From: Golubevia sp. BC0850
Taxonomy: Eukaryota > Basidiomycota > Exobasidiomycetes > Golubeviales > Golubeviaceae
Length of the DNA: 64,000 nucleotides
Direction: 5' to 3'
Assembly: GCA_012976225.1 (NCBI GenBank)
Contig: JAAVVG010000004.1
Span: 806,001 to 870,000, forward strand
A program made the translations under genes and the position numbers. The notes beneath the pieces are model-generated. The model was given only the letters and a program-made list of their open reading frames with translations, made no database searches and was not told the DNA's origin. Each line of letters opens with the position of its first letter. The stretch's first letter is position 1. This document shows, one piece after another, positions 22,674 to 35,957 of the stretch.

Positions 22674-25183
22674 ATGCCACTCGAGGAGAACGCGTCCAAC
22701 GAAGTTGAAGCAACATCTCAAGATCGAAAGTCGAGGTCGAGGTCTAGGTCAAGATCCAGAAGAACTTCTCTAACGGAAGTATCATCCCTAAAAGGTGAAT
22801 CAAACTCAAAGTCCGAAGAAGATGGAAACAAGAAAGACGAGGAAGAGTCTAGGATGACTTCAGCCTTTGGAATGGTTCAGTCCTCTAAGAAGGATTCGAT
22901 CAAATCAACTGAAAATGATGTTGAGGTTACTAATACCAATCTGAATGAGAAGAAGAAGGAGAAGAGCCCTGAGACTGAGGTCGCCATACGTGAATTCAAC
23001 GCTCTGCCGGAAGGAGCAGAGAAGTTCCATAAGCTCTCTTGGCCTCGTCTTGGATTGATGTTAATGGTGAGTTGGGCTTGATATAGGTCCGTCGATCTGA
23101 TGGAGACATTTCAAAGTCTCTCGAATCCCACTGTAGACGTCATGCAAGATTTGTTCGCCCCCTTTTTTCACTGACTCCAATCTTCTACAACACTTTACTT
23201 AAAAGGTGGAATCAGTTGCACTCGGTACCTTGTCTATTCCTGGGTAAGTCAGGTACCCTGATCATCTTGGGCGATGTCATTGAAAGCTGGCCTTTCATTA
23301 AATCTCAGTTTACCAACACCTCTCCCCTAATCCCCATTTCAGCGCTTATGCTACTTTGGGTCTAGTTCCAGGATTGATCATCACCTTTGCTATCGCTCTG
23401 ATTTCTTTGCTCTGCTCTTACTGGGTTGGCCAAGGTGAGAAAGTGGTGAATAAGTCACCTGACCATCGAAACCATTTTCTCATTCATCCCTCTCTCCTCC
23501 CCTCTCCTCTTACCTTCTCTTCTCTAATACCTCTATCTCTCTCTTCTGATCTGTTCTTTATTTCCTCGTGCTCAACCAGTCAAACTCAGATATCCCTTCG
23601 TATCGCACTTCGGTGACATCGGAACTTTGCTTTACGGAAGGATCGGATTCATCTTCACCTCCATCATGCTGGTCGCTCTTCTCACTCTGACCACTGCTTC
23701 GCACGTAGTTACCGGAACCATTATGTGAGTCTTCAAGAGAAGGTTGGAATTCACTCTCTGACTTGTCAACGTCGACCTCTCCTTGAGCTTACTCCTTACC
23801 TTTTTCAACTCCTCTTCGCTCAGGTTCAACACTCTGACTTCTCATGCTACGTGCAGCGTCGCTTGGGGTATCATCACAGCGCTGATCCTCTTCGTAGTCG
23901 CACTGCCCAAGAGCTTTCACGAGTTCTCCTTCTTGGCCTTCATCGATTTCGCTAGTATCGTAGGAGCAGTCTTGATCACTATCATCGCAACTGGAGTTTC
24001 AAGAGAATCAAACGTCGAATGGCATGCTTTCTTACCGGAGGGACAGAGACCTGATCTTCAAGGAGCTTTCTTGGCCGTCACAGTGAGTAGATGTCACCTC
24101 CTTTCGCGTTTCCAGGACTTTACTGACTTGTCTCCTTACCTATCCGAATTTGTAGAATATTGTGTTGGTATTTCTTTGGTCTCGAATTTTTGTCTTCATG
24201 CCTTCTCACTGACCATTCACTTCCCTACCTCCAAATCAACCAGTTTCGCCTTCGCCTACATTCAGGTCCTTCCGTCTTTCGTCGCGGAACTCAAGGATCC
24301 GAACGAGTACATGAAAGCGATCACCCTGACCGTTTCTATGGAGACCGTTGTGTATGCATTGACTGGAAGTCTTATCTATGTGAGTATCGGATTCCCCTTG
24401 TACGGTTAATTCGATTGAAGTCGACTGACTTCCCATCTCGGATATTTTCTCGACAGGTCTTTGTCGGATCTGGCGTACAGTCGCCAGCTCTACTCAGCGC
24501 TTCTCCAACGATTTCCAAGATCGCTTTTGGAGTTGCACTTCCTGTCATCATGATCTCAGGTTCCATCAATACTACCACTGCTGCTAGGTGAGTACATTCT
24601 GGAGGTCAGCCTCTCTCGTCTTTTCTGAGCTGTTCTCCTCTCGCTGTTTTCAGATACGTATGGGAAAGACTATATGCTGGAACTCCTCACGAATACTTTA
24701 TGACTCGAAAGTCAAAGTACATGTGGATCGTAGTCACAGCCGTCATCACATTCGTCGCTTGGTTGGTCGCCAGCTTGATTCCTTTCTTTAGCGCTCTTTT
24801 GGGAATCATCGCGGCTCTCTTCATCAGTTCTTTCACTTTAATCTTCCCTGGATTCATGTACTTCGTCCTACTAAGAGAGGGAGCTCGTCCATCTCCCTAC
24901 GTAGTGGAGGAAGATGCCACGGAAACTTGTCAAGATGAGAAGAAACGTTCGAGCAAATTAGAGAAGGCAACTTTGGACGTCTGCGCTGGGGCATGCATTC
25001 TCATCGGCTTTGCTGTACTAGGACTAGGGACTTGGGCTTCAGCTGAAGATAGTGAGTATTTGATTGAATAGCGATTTTGTCGTCGAGCTTGTTGGCTGAC
25101 TGACATCTCCCCCTGTTTCGCTATACAAAGTCAAGAACAGCTTCGCCGAGGATCAAGTTGGAAGACCTTTCTCTTGCAATTAA
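22674..25183 (+). CDS. AAAP-family amino-acid transporter
   Basis: Ten exons: 22674-23066, 23206-23243, 23343-23434, 23580-23724, 23824-24082, 24156-24163, 24244-24379, 24457-24587, 24654-25051 and 25131-25183, giving about 550 residues. A hydrophilic N-terminus with an Arg/Ser repeat (SRSRSRSRSRR, residues 21-31) precedes about 11 membrane segments starting near residue 125. Family landmarks are SVALGTLSIPGAYATLGLVPG in the first helices, YIQVLPSFVAELKDPNEYMKA in the middle and SGSINTTTAARYVWERLYAGT later. This is the pattern of fungal neutral amino-acid permeases like the Neurospora Mtr type, which import amino acids with protons. Exon 6 is only 8 bases and is required to give NIVFAFAYIQV in frame; the donor GTTGGT there is weak. 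Substrate cannot be told from sequence. Confidence 0.9.
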
Positions 25184-25516
25184 AAGCAACTTCTACTCAA
25201 AACATCTAGCAGATATGTCTTGTAATTTGGTTATTCATCATCATACTTCCCTTCTCATTAATTTACATTCCATTCCACCACCAAAATCGTTTTCTTTCTA
25301 TTGAAATTTAGATTTCGAAACACCATCTGTATCCCAGTAAATAAAAATGACAAATCTCATCAAATGCGCAAAGTCGAGAAGAGAAGGGACCTCGCAACTT
25401 GGCGACCGCGTGGGGACAAAGCGAGTCATCCTCAGAAACTGAGCCTGAGCTTCGACCAAAGTTTAAACCATCTCACCTTTTCCCAAATCTTCTTCTCCTC
25501 CTCCAATCTTTCTCAA
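25184..25516. other. Gap upstream of the HEAT-like gene
   Basis: 333 bp, AT-rich at first, likely the transporter 3' end and the promoter of the next gene. An in-frame ATG at 25301 could extend the next protein by 72 residues, but that stretch is not protein-like. Confidence 0.45.
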
Positions 25517-28500
25517 ATGTTTACAATCGACTTTGATCAGTTCCGTCAAGGGCTAGAACTGTCCCACTTATCGTCTCTACGCAACAACGAGAAAGGACCT
25601 TACCTTTCCAAGCTTTTACGCTCCTACAACCCAAACCCTTCAACTCTAGATCCTGCTTCTCGAGAAGTGCAATATCTAGAAACCAAGCTACACTCTTCAA
25701 CATCGCCAATACTATCAGTAGATTACGCCTTACTTCTATCTTCTTCTCAAAGTATTCCGTGGATCTTAAACATTCTGGACCCTAAAGAGGAACCTCTGAA
25801 AGCATCTCAAGACTACACCATAATCAAGGTAGCTTTGATAAGTTTAGGTAGACTGTGGAATAAGAATCAGAAGTCACTGGGGGAGTTGATAGATGGTTTA
25901 GGCGGCAGGGGCGAAGCAGTCTCGACTTTGGTTTCAATCCTACAAAGGTTAAGTTACAATCGCTCTACTGATCTACTATCAATGCTATCAAGATTTAGTA
26001 TCCATGAAGACAGGGTTAGAACCGGGATTATCGATGGAGTCTTGAGGCAAGCAAGTTCCCTGCCAAAAAACACTTTCAAGAAGCTAATCTCCGCAGCCTC
26101 TACCCCTTTCCTCACTAGTCTCCTGAAAGATGAATCAAGTAGCGTTAGATTAATGGGTATGGAATCAAAGTGGTGGAAAAGGTTAGCAGAATCTCGACCA
26201 GAAGTCATGTCTAATTTCGTCTTGACCCTTTTCAAAGTCAGAGCTTCAACAGAGACCTCAATTTACCACAATAATCAAGAATTTGAGAAGCTGATTCGAG
26301 AAGATGTGATTCCAACTTTATCCAAAGGCAGTACATTAATCCAGTCTACAGACGAATCTATTCCCACTTTGACTTCAGGACAAGCTCTGATGATTCATCT
26401 TCTAAAGTTATCTCGAGATGGAGAAAACTCCGTTCATGCCACCTCAACTGGAAGACTAGATTCGGTGTTAGAGCAAGTTGGGTTAGTAGCTTCTGAGGGA
26501 TCTAAGGAGTTTCCACCCGTAATGACTCAGCCAGGTTTCTTGAATAAAGAGGTGGGAAAGAATTCAACTGCTTCCGCCAAAGCTCGCCTGGACTCTATAC
26601 TGGTCCTGGCTACTCAAGCTTTCTCTCAAGTCGGACTGGTAGTCAGAAGTCAAGGTTTAGATCAAAAGTCTCAAATGGAGGAAACGGTTAGATTGAGGAT
26701 TTATCTCTTTAATGAAGTTCTTCTAGGAATCGAAGCTGCATCTCAAGGCTTTGACCTTAGAGAATTTCACTTTTCTCTGAATCAAGCATCTCACTCAACC
26801 TTCGTCAGATCAGCAGTCAGGCTATGGGGATCTCAGAGGATCGAAGAGACTGGAATGGAAAAGGAAGCCGCTTCGTTACTTCAAAGAATAGCTAAGTTTC
26901 TACCTCGAGAAGCCTTTTGCCTTTCGCCAAGAGTAGACGACAATAGAGTCGAGATCCTACTTCCGGTGTTACTTCGGGTACTTCCAGTTTCAAAGAGATG
27001 GGAGCTAGTGGTCATCTTGAATCAAGCTCATCTAGTTGATTCGGATGCTTCAAAAGCTGGTCTTTTGAAGCATCTAGCAAATGATTCTGGTTCTAAACTT
27101 CCTCTGTTCATTCAACCTCTGATGCTTCTTCCTAGAAACATAGCAAAGCAGATTCTTTCAGAAGCGCAAAATTCTCTAGGAGAAGGGAAGACGATCTTTC
27201 CTGAGGAAAATGCCTATGGGACGGCCTCACTGATCTCAGACTGCTCGATGCGTGGGGGTTCTGATCAGCCAGACTATTGGTCACGTCGATCCATGGTCAA
27301 AGATGAAAGTGACTCATCCCAGAGAACAAACCTCATCCAAGAAGAGATGCTTCAAACTTACTGGGAAGGACTAGAAATAAAGTCGCGGATTCTGGGCGGG
27401 AAGACGGAAGAGTCTATCGAGGCTATCGCCAATCCAACTCGAGCTAGAATCGAAGATCTTCTCAAGAAGAGGTCAAGATCTCCTGAGATTAGATATCACT
27501 ATCTCCTCACTATCATGAATTTTGTCAAGCTGCTGGACTTTGGAAAGGTCACCGAGGAGACCTGGCCGAAGCTGTTAGAAAAGACGCTGAGAGACGTAAC
27601 TGTTCAGGAGTTGAGCTTCGAAGAGAGCCTTTTCAGTGGAGAAACCGCTTGGAACCAGTGCTACTTTTCGGAAGGCCCTTCTCAACGGCTGGTTCTGGTG
27701 GAGAGCGCTGCCAAAGCCGGAGATGCTTGTTTGAGAGCGGAGATCAAGAACTTGGAGAACAGAAGTAAAGAGCCTGACTTCAATTGTTCTTCTGAGGTGA
27801 GTTTTTTGATTCAGGCTGGAAATCAATGTTCTTTCGACGATCCGATCATTTCCCTTTTCCAACTTCACAGACTGGGAACTTCCTTTCGTCTTGGGGAGAG
27901 GTCTTCACTCTCCGAACTGAATTGGTCGAAGGTCTCTCCGCTAGCGCATCTCGCAAGGGAGAAGACATAATGGAAGGACTAATCCAGCTACTACTTCATC
28001 CTTTGCTCGAGATTAGGATGGAATTTGTCAAGACGATGGCGAAAAAAGGAGTTGAAATCGATTCACCCGTGGGTCATTCCTTCTCTTGGTATTCCTTTCA
28101 GTACATAAAATACTGACATTATCTCCGTTCTTTCCCTTCTTCTGAACAGGACGACATTAGACTTGTTTACGACACCCGTGTCATGGGAGATCGCTCTGCC
28201 CTCAAAGAACCAAACGCCAGAGCCGAGGAACTGCTGGTCAATTCGAACAATATCTCATCCTTCGGAAGATATCTCGATCACTCCGCTCTCAGAATGGAGG
28301 AGACTATTCGAGAAATCCGGAGCAAAGCCCAAAAGCTTCCTCAATGGATCTCGAAAAGTGGACTAGGATCAAGCTCTGGGCTGCTCCTTCCCTTCCACGA
28401 GAGAGTTGTGGTTGTTCGACATCTTTCTTCAAAGCTGGAGAGACTGGGAATCACTGGCGTTGATCTGGTAGACTTTGCTCCTGAGCTGTCCAAAAGAGTC

Positions 28501-31245
28501 GAGTCCAGTCTTTTCGGCAGAGCAGTCAGTCTGCTGGATCCTTCGAAGGTCTCTCAGTGGGAAAGGGCTTGGAGACTCTATCTCAGATGGTCAAGAAATC
28601 TAGAAGAAATGCTCAGGAAGTTGGAAGCCCTAGCCCAGACTTATGGAATCGAGTCAGACACCTCAAAGAGGTTTCTGCGAATCGTGGGCTCGCAGTAAGT
28701 AGGAAGCTTTTGTATGTCTTAGACTCTATTCTGATTCCGAGACGCTAACTTTCTGCTTCTTTATCTTTCCATTTCTTCGATCTTCTCAGGTCTTCACCGG
28801 ACATCAAGTCTCTGATCATCAAATCGAGATCTTCACTTTTCAATCGGTTCTTGGGTCTAAGCCCGAAGGCGGATGGACTTCCTTTCGACATCACCTCTAG
28901 ATGGAACGGACTTTTAAGCAGTGACAAGAACGAAGAAGAAGTCCAGAGCTTCATCCCATCAAGGTATCGACTCCAGAAGCCTCATGGAGCAGTTCAAGAA
29001 ACGTCTTCGCCGTTCACGATTCTCACGAGCCTCCTCCACAAAGCTTGCTCCAGTAGAGAGATGCTACGCTACGTATCGAGAGATCATCTTCTTGGTTTCA
29101 TCCAATTAGTTCGATCGAACTCGGTCGTCAACGGTGAAACTGCCATCGGAGGCTCTCCTCTCCTGGATTCGAACTGTACGAGCAAGACCTTCGAGGAGCT
29201 CACGAAGCTACAAGAGAAAGGTTCGGAAGTGTCCTGGGAAAACTGGATCCAACATATTCGCCTTGGTGTCAAAACGGGACTCTTCACTTCAAACGACATC
29301 CTCAATGTTCGCGCTGCAATCCAGAAAGCGGAGGAGACGGTGCAAGAGAAAAAGCTTACGAAAAGTCGAGCCTCTCAGCAGGATCTTCCTCTTCAACTAG
29401 CCAAACTGATCACGGAAAGCGAAAAGCCAATTTTCGCTCTGCCCTTTGCGCAAGAGCTCCTTCAAGATACCGATGCCTCTGCTTGGCACCGAAGATTTCC
29501 ATTCTTCCGTCCTTTGATCTCTCACCTATCCAGAGATGATCTAAGTTACTGGTTAAGTGGAATCAGAAAAGAAGTCCTAAAACTAGGAAAGAAGCAGAAT
29601 ACACGTACCTCAGAGCAAGCAACCGCTCCTCTCGTCAAGGTCAGCACTGCCAAAGCTTTGATCGAGTTCTCGGATATGATGAAGATCAAAAATCAGAGTT
29701 CGGAAGTGATCTCAAGCATCCTAGAAGCGACTCGTGTCTTTCCAAATCGAGACGTCAGATATGTAGCCTTGGATTCACTTCTGGATTCCATTCGCTCGCT
29801 GGAGCTGACGTCGGATCTACTGTGGAACTCCATCGGCGCTTTCTGCGGCGACTCTCAAAAAGCTGAAGAGCTTGGACTCGAGTTCGAGGAGACCGAGAAA
29901 GAACAAAATCGAGAGCACATCCTTCGCTCTTCGTTTTCGGATGAGTTCCTTCAGCGTAACCAAGTCTTCGCTCACAACTATGGAGAGAAGATCGTCCTTC
30001 CTTGCATCAAGCTGAAGATGGAAGAGAATAGGAGAAGCATTCGGAAGTTCCTGGCAGAAATGAGAGTCAATCCGACACTTCTGGAAGATTCGATCGAGCT
30101 CATCGTCAAGCATGCCACCTTCTTCACTTACAGCGTTCTACCTGACAACATTGAGGCTCTGAAGAGATTCTTGCCCTATCTGCTGGGATCTCAAGGCTCT
30201 GAAGTCGACTCTTTGGGAATCAAGGATGCTCTAATCACTGATCAAGTCTTCATCGCTTATGAAGCAGTGTTTTCAGCTTTGAACGAATCGGTTCCAGAAT
30301 GGAGAAAGAAGAACAAATCTACTTCTGGTGGTTCCATCATCTCAACTGAAAAAATCGACGACTTCTGGCTCGGATCGCGGATCCTCAAACGCCTCTGCAG
30401 CTGTATAAGTCTAGTGGCAGGGATGCCGGGAGACTTGGTTGAGAACGATAATAGGATCAGATGGCTTCAGTCGACCATTACTTCTCTAACGACAGCTTTG
30501 CTCTCTCGAGAGACGCCAGAGAGTCCACGTTGGAAGGAAACGAGAGCGTGTGAGATTCCCGGGCCTTTCCGCAGCATCTTCCAGATCTTGATTGAGCTAG
30601 GGAGATATCAATATGAAGGTGGAGCTCAAGGAGCAGAGGTCTGGCTGCTTTTCTACAGACCTGTGAGTCCAGATGCTTTGGTGGAATTTATGATGGTTTC
30701 TCGATTCTCATCTGTTCCTTCTTCTTTCTCCCCTTTCCCGCTCTCAGGTTTTGGAGCAGATTCACAAGTCTTTGGTTGTCTTCGTTTCTAAGTCATCAAT
30801 GTCATCAAAAGCCACGCTTTTAAGTCTTATTTCCTTTGCTTCCTACCAGCTTCTACCTCTCTCCGTTCTTTTGCCAGCTCATTCAGCTTCCTTGGACCTT
30901 CCCTCTCGGATTTCAAAAGTGACGGCACTCATCTTAGAGTTTCTCTCGAATATTGCTGCAAGCTTCAAAGGATTGGGAAGCGCTCTAATCTTCCTTCAGG
31001 ATCCGAGGTACGACTTTGAACGCCTCCAAGTCAGTGACAATCACTTGATCATGATCTGTGAAGATCTGTTGGATAAGGGCTCAAGTCAGAACTCAGATCT
31101 AAGGTTGCTGTGTCACCTCTCTGTCAAGAAATGGATCTGGAAAATTTCTAGACCAAGTGAAGAAGTTCGGGACCTCAAAGATCGACTGTTAGAGAACGGA
31201 AGAAAAGATTCAGACCTGGCCGTCTCTCTCGTTTGGCAAGGATGA
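25517..31245 (+). CDS. Very large helical-repeat protein of unknown function
   Basis: Five exons: 25517-27796, 27871-28068, 28150-28694, 28790-30662 and 30748-31245. All phases agree and give about 1,797 residues. I do not recognise the family. The start chosen is MFTIDFDQFRQGLELSHL; an upstream in-frame ATG at 25301 is less likely. The protein is soluble, with no membrane segments or signal. It is built of leucine-rich amphipathic helices, for example LISAASTPFLTSLLKDESSSVRLM near residue 195 and MNFVKLLDFGKV near 675. These have the look of HEAT/ARM solenoids, with occasional Asp-Val-Arg turns such as RDVRYVALDSLLDSI near residue 1330. Such proteins are usually scaffolds for complexes or transport. 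It converges with the coiled-coil gene, 280 bp apart. Confidence 0.85.
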
Positions 31246-31479
31246 GTAGAAGCTAGTGTCACTAGTGAAGAGATTTTTTTCATAGCAAAGGGAAGTTTCG
31301 TTTCACAACAACAGGAAGTTTCGAAAACCTACAGAGGAAATCGGATTTAGAAGAAGTCAACCTGTCTTGGTGATTGCATTCTTTGACTAACAGGGAATGG
31401 GACAGGGGAAGTCGTTGCTCTGATTCTTTATTCTCATTCATACACTTCGATTCTTGCAATCAAAACTTTAGGAACTGTG

Positions 31480-31517
31480 TTTCTCTCTCTCTCTCTCTCC
31501 CCCCCTCCCTCCCCCTT
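31480..31517. repeat. CT microsatellite and C-rich tract
   Basis: A (TC)n run of about 19 bases followed by a C-rich stretch, in the 280-bp gap between two converging genes. Simple repeat. Confidence 0.8.
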
Positions 31518-31525
31518 CTGTCTGT

Positions 31526-34500
31526 TCAGCGACGAGCGTGAGTTCTAGTAGCATTAGCTTGCATTTGAACACGAGCACCTTTGGGTTTTGGTGGACCTTG
31601 AGGTTTGGCTCCTTGAGTACGGAGGATGGAAGGTCCTGGACCGGCGTTGTTACGACGTTGGTTGTTTGAAACGATTTGATCCCCATGGTTTTCCAAGTCG
31701 GCTGAGCAGATAGAATCGGTCTCGTCGTTGGTAGGAGCTCCAGGCTCAGCATCGCGAGCACTGCCTGAACCAGACTGAGAGGATAGAACAAGATAGAAGA
31801 GAAGGCAACTGTGATTAGCCAAAGTTGCAATCAAGCTTATGTAAGGGGAAAGGCAAACAGACTCACAGTGCGTCCAGACTTGGTGGAACCTTCAGAGAGA
31901 GAGAAGGGAAAGAGAGAAGAAGTTGTTTACCAAGCGCTTCTCGCTCGACGGAGAAGGAGGAACGATCGGGTAGAAGGTAAAAAACCCAGGCAAGAACCTA
32001 CCAGCTCTCTCTTGTGAACGAACACGTTGAACTGAAGGACTTTCCTCTCCAGGTCCTTCTTCATTCTCACCCTCACCCTCACGATCTTCAGCAGGTTCAG
32101 AAGGATCTAAGGAAGGCAGCTCGATGTGAGGACGTGGTTTCTTTCCACCGACTCCAAGGGTTCTGAGTTTGGTGTCACGTTGTTCTATGCATTTCTGAGC
32201 CTTTGACTGGAGGTCGGAAAAGATGGAGAAAGTGAGAATCAGAAGAAATCGAGTGTCAGGTTTCTATTCTTTCTGTCGATCCGACCGAAGAAGATTTCCA
32301 GACTCACCAGCTTCTCTTCAATATTCTTACGCTCGCTTTGGAGCTGAAGAGACGAGAAGTAAAGAAGATCAGTTGTGTAAATTAATCGTCTCAGACCTCT
32401 CGCGTCCCGCTCACAGCCAGAGTGCTTACCTTCTTGACGATGTTGTACAACTTTGAACACTCCTTTCTCAAAGGTTCAGTATGAGTGGTCTAGAGAAGAA
32501 GAAAGAAAAGCAGGGAGAAGATTAGCGACGAGGTCCACGTTCAGTAAGATTAGACCTCAAACCGTTTTCTCTCTCGACTCACGGCCAGAGTGTTGTAGAT
32601 CTCGAGCTCGATACCAGAAAGCATAATTCCCTTCAAAACTCTTTCACAGAAAGAGTCACGAGCCTCCAAGACTTCTTGTAATTCTTGAGCGCTCTGTTCA
32701 CCTCTCTGCCCAGCTTTTTCTCTCTCCAACTCAGAAGCTCTAGAAGCTGCTTCTGCTTCGTTGAGCTTCGATTTCAAGAGAGAAATCTCTAATGAATTAC
32801 CTCCTCTAGAAGCTTCTCCAGCAGACTTGGTCTTCTCAACTTCAGAGATGAGCTCTTTGATACGATCTTGATCGGCTTGACGACGATTCTTCTCGGTTTC
32901 CTTCTCCTTCTCATAGCGAGAGTTGGCAGCGTTCTTTTCGTTCTTGAGATTTTGAATTTCTTGAGCGAGCAGATCTTTGGTCTTGTCATTCTTGAGAGTT
33001 TGAAGCTCTACTTGGAGATTGCTCATTTGGTCTTCACGTTTGTCAGCCTGGAGAAAGGAAAGAAGAAAGTAAGACATCAGACCATCAGAATCGGCGGCAA
33101 ATTGTGCTTCACTTTTCTCGTCTCCCCAAACAACAAACTCACCTCGCTTTTTGAAGCTGCCAATTTGGACTCAAAGTTTCTGCAGTCTTCTTCGATCTTA
33201 GCTCTACTAGCTTCTTTCTCCTTTTCGAAGGACTGACGAGTAGAATTGAGTTCTTGTTGAACTAATTGAGAAGAAGTTTGAAGTGAAGCAAACTTCTCCT
33301 TCTCTTTACCCAAGAGAGCTTCGATACGACCATTTTCGGCACGAAGAGATTCGGATTTCTCGGTAGCTTTGTCCAAGAGAGGTTGAGTAGCCTAGAAAGA
33401 GAATGGAAACAAGAAAACGAGCTAGTCAGAGTCCAGCTCTCGCATTCAAATCAACTATGGAATTGAATCGAACTTACAACAAGTCTTTCAGAAGTCAAAA
33501 TGAATTGACTGTCAGCTTCTAATTTAGCTTTCTCTGAGTCCGAAAGTTGTTTGCGAAGATCATCAATGAGAGTAGAAAGCTGTCCAATTTGACAGATAGC
33601 AGATTCCTTCTCCTTTTGAAGAAAATTGTTAGAGTCGGTTGCATCCTTGTGATTCTGAGCAGCACCAGCTGCTTTCTCTTCGACGTGAGAGAGTTGGAGT
33701 TTGAGCTCGTTCTTTTGATTCTCCAAAGCAGCGATCTCGGTCTTCTTTGACTCCAGAGTTGCAGCCGAAAGACTTTTCTCTTTAGAGATCTGCTCTTTCT
33801 CTTCCTTGAGGCTCGAGAGTCTAGAAATGTAAGCAGATAGGTTGGGCAGCGAGTCAGAAAAAAGAGGGGGAAAGGATGAACGGATAATTGAAAGAACAAT
33901 GGACTCACTCTTTTTCTTTTACTGCAAGACCAGTTTCGATGAATCCGAGCTGGACCAAGACTTTGTCGATCTCAGAGCGAAGGTTCTTCAAAGCCTCACG
34001 AGACTCGGTAGCGGTAGTTTGAGCCTCGAAAAGTAGGGAACTCTTTCCATCGAGTGAACGTTGTTGAAGGATCAGACGAGAATCTAGTTCTTTGATCTTG
34101 TCCTTGGCCTCAGCTAGATCAAATCTTGCTTGATCGGCAGCGTCGCGACTGGAGATTGACTTCTCGAGAGCAGCTTCAAGTTTGCTTTTTAGCTCGTGAG
34201 TGGTTTGAGAAAACTCGTCACGAATTCTATTCACTTTCGAAACCAAGCCATAGTTGTCTGAGAGAAGTGGAGAACAAAAGGTTGTGGTCAGATGCGAAGG
34301 ACAGAAAGAAGCAGTCGCTGGTTCTTGGACGACACTTACCTTTCCCAATCTCTGGCAGTTGCTGATGACGAACCTTCTTGAGTGCCACGAGCTGGTTCTG
34401 GAAGACTCGCTCGGCGAGAACAGCGCTCGAAGCTCTTCCATCTGAAGCCATCTTAGCTTTCTGAGCACTAAAGAGAGCGGAAAGGCGAAGGGGAGAGAGA

Positions 34501-35957
34501 GATCAGTCCATGAATTGCAGAGAAAGTCAAGAGAGTGGTGTCGCAAGACCCTCAGGCCTCGACAACTCACTTCTCGTTGAAATCCTTGGAAACCTTTGAG
34601 AGTTGATGCCACTCTTTCTTCCACAAAACAACCTTACTAGCATTGTCAGCATTTGAGAGACGAGCTTCTTTGACATCACGAGACTGGGAGATGAAAAAGG
34701 GTAAAAACTTTCAGAATGTATGCCATCTAATCCCAACGAGGAAGACTTCGAGCTTCGGGAGCGTTCAGGCTTAGTTTCACTCACTAGTTTAGCATTTCTT
34801 TGACGAAGATCTTGATTCTCAGCATAACCTGCAGCGAGTAATTCGGCCAATTCTCCATTCTTTCTGATTCCGATGGTATGCCAATCTTCTTTCTTCTCTC
34901 TAAGGTGAACCATTTCTCTAGAGGTACTAACTTCGGATTGTTGAGCTGTGACTTTGGAATGTCTAGAGGAAGGTCTGTTGTTATAAAGAGAGTCGTTTCT
35001 GTTGATTCCTGAAAGTGCACCTTTGTCGAAAGAAGAGTTCTGGTGACGAGATAGGTTTTCTCCCAATTCATCGTCTTCTTTGGAGTGATGGGAGAATCCA
35101 GGTTCAGATCCAACGACCTCTACTTCTCCATCCACAGAAGAAGAATCTCTGAAAGCGTCTTCAGCAGTTCCTCTGATACCATTTTGCTTTTGACGTTTGG
35201 CTGAAGACTTGTGTTGTTCCAAGTTTTGAGGTACTTCTTGAAGAGAAGAGATCTTGGCGTTGCTCTGATCGGAGAGAGTAGAGACAGGTTCCTGATCACG
35301 TAGACGTTTGTTCAAAGCGGGATGAGGTTGAGCTGAGTTAGAAGGCATGCCCTTTCTTGGAGGAACGGTTGGAGAGGATGCGTTGGCGGATCCTTCTCTG
35401 GCTCTAACCACAGGCTTTGGCTTTGCTTGGACTAGAGGACTTCCAGAGTTGTCGTTGTTGTTGTTGACAGGTTCTGGAGCTGGAGTTGAAGTCTTAACCT
35501 TGTTGGAACCTTCCGAAAGAGTTCTAGGTCCTAATTGCTGCGCAGCAACTTGAGCTCCTAACTTGGAAGCTGCGATTTCAGCACTATTCATATTACTAGT
35601 GAATGGACGAAATTGAGTTCCAGGACTTCCATGAGAGTTTAGAATTCCATTTCCGAAGTGAGTGTTTGCTGAGCTGTAAGAGAAACGCTGGGCGGAAGGA
35701 CTAGAGGTGGAAACAGCAGAGCTTGGAACAGTTGAAGAAGGTTTCTTGAAATCAGAAGTCCTTTTGTCATTGTAAAAAGGTCTTGAAGTCTTTGAGGAAT
35801 CGGAATTGAAGTGTGAAGGGCCGACTAGGTTGGATGGAGTGGATGGATTGGGAGCTGCTTTCTTGTAGGAGAAGTTTTCAATGGCAGCTGCGGCATCTTG
35901 GTCCATGCCTTCGTTTGCTGATTGAGACCATTTGGATTTATGATTAGATTCAGTCAT
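31526..35957 (-). CDS. Long coiled-coil protein of unknown function
   Basis: Twelve coding exons with consistent phases: 35957-34785, 34683-34571, 34467-34340, 34257-33909, 33820-33478, 33391-33143, 33047-32583, 32489-32430, 32343-32308, 32206-32002, 31889-31867 and 31774-31526. The product is about 1,130 residues. Residues 1-370 are disordered and Ser/Asn/Pro-rich. A long heptad-type coiled coil covers roughly 375-990, for example LAEAKDKIKELDSRLILQQ and EIQNLKNEKNAANSRYEKEK. A basic, Pro-rich tail ends ANATRTHARR. No named domain is seen. The architecture resembles spindle-pole, septation or meiotic scaffold proteins, but nothing specific supports any of these. A 5' untranslated intron (36136-35959) is likely, because a TTTTCTCAG acceptor ends one base before the ATG and a CAAGTGAGT donor lies upstream. 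Confidence 0.82.

Noticed and set aside
25301-25516. In-frame ATG 72 codons upstream of the HEAT-like protein start
   Set aside because: The added stretch is basic and not protein-like, and the ATG at 25517 follows a pyrimidine-rich leader and opens a typical helical sequence.
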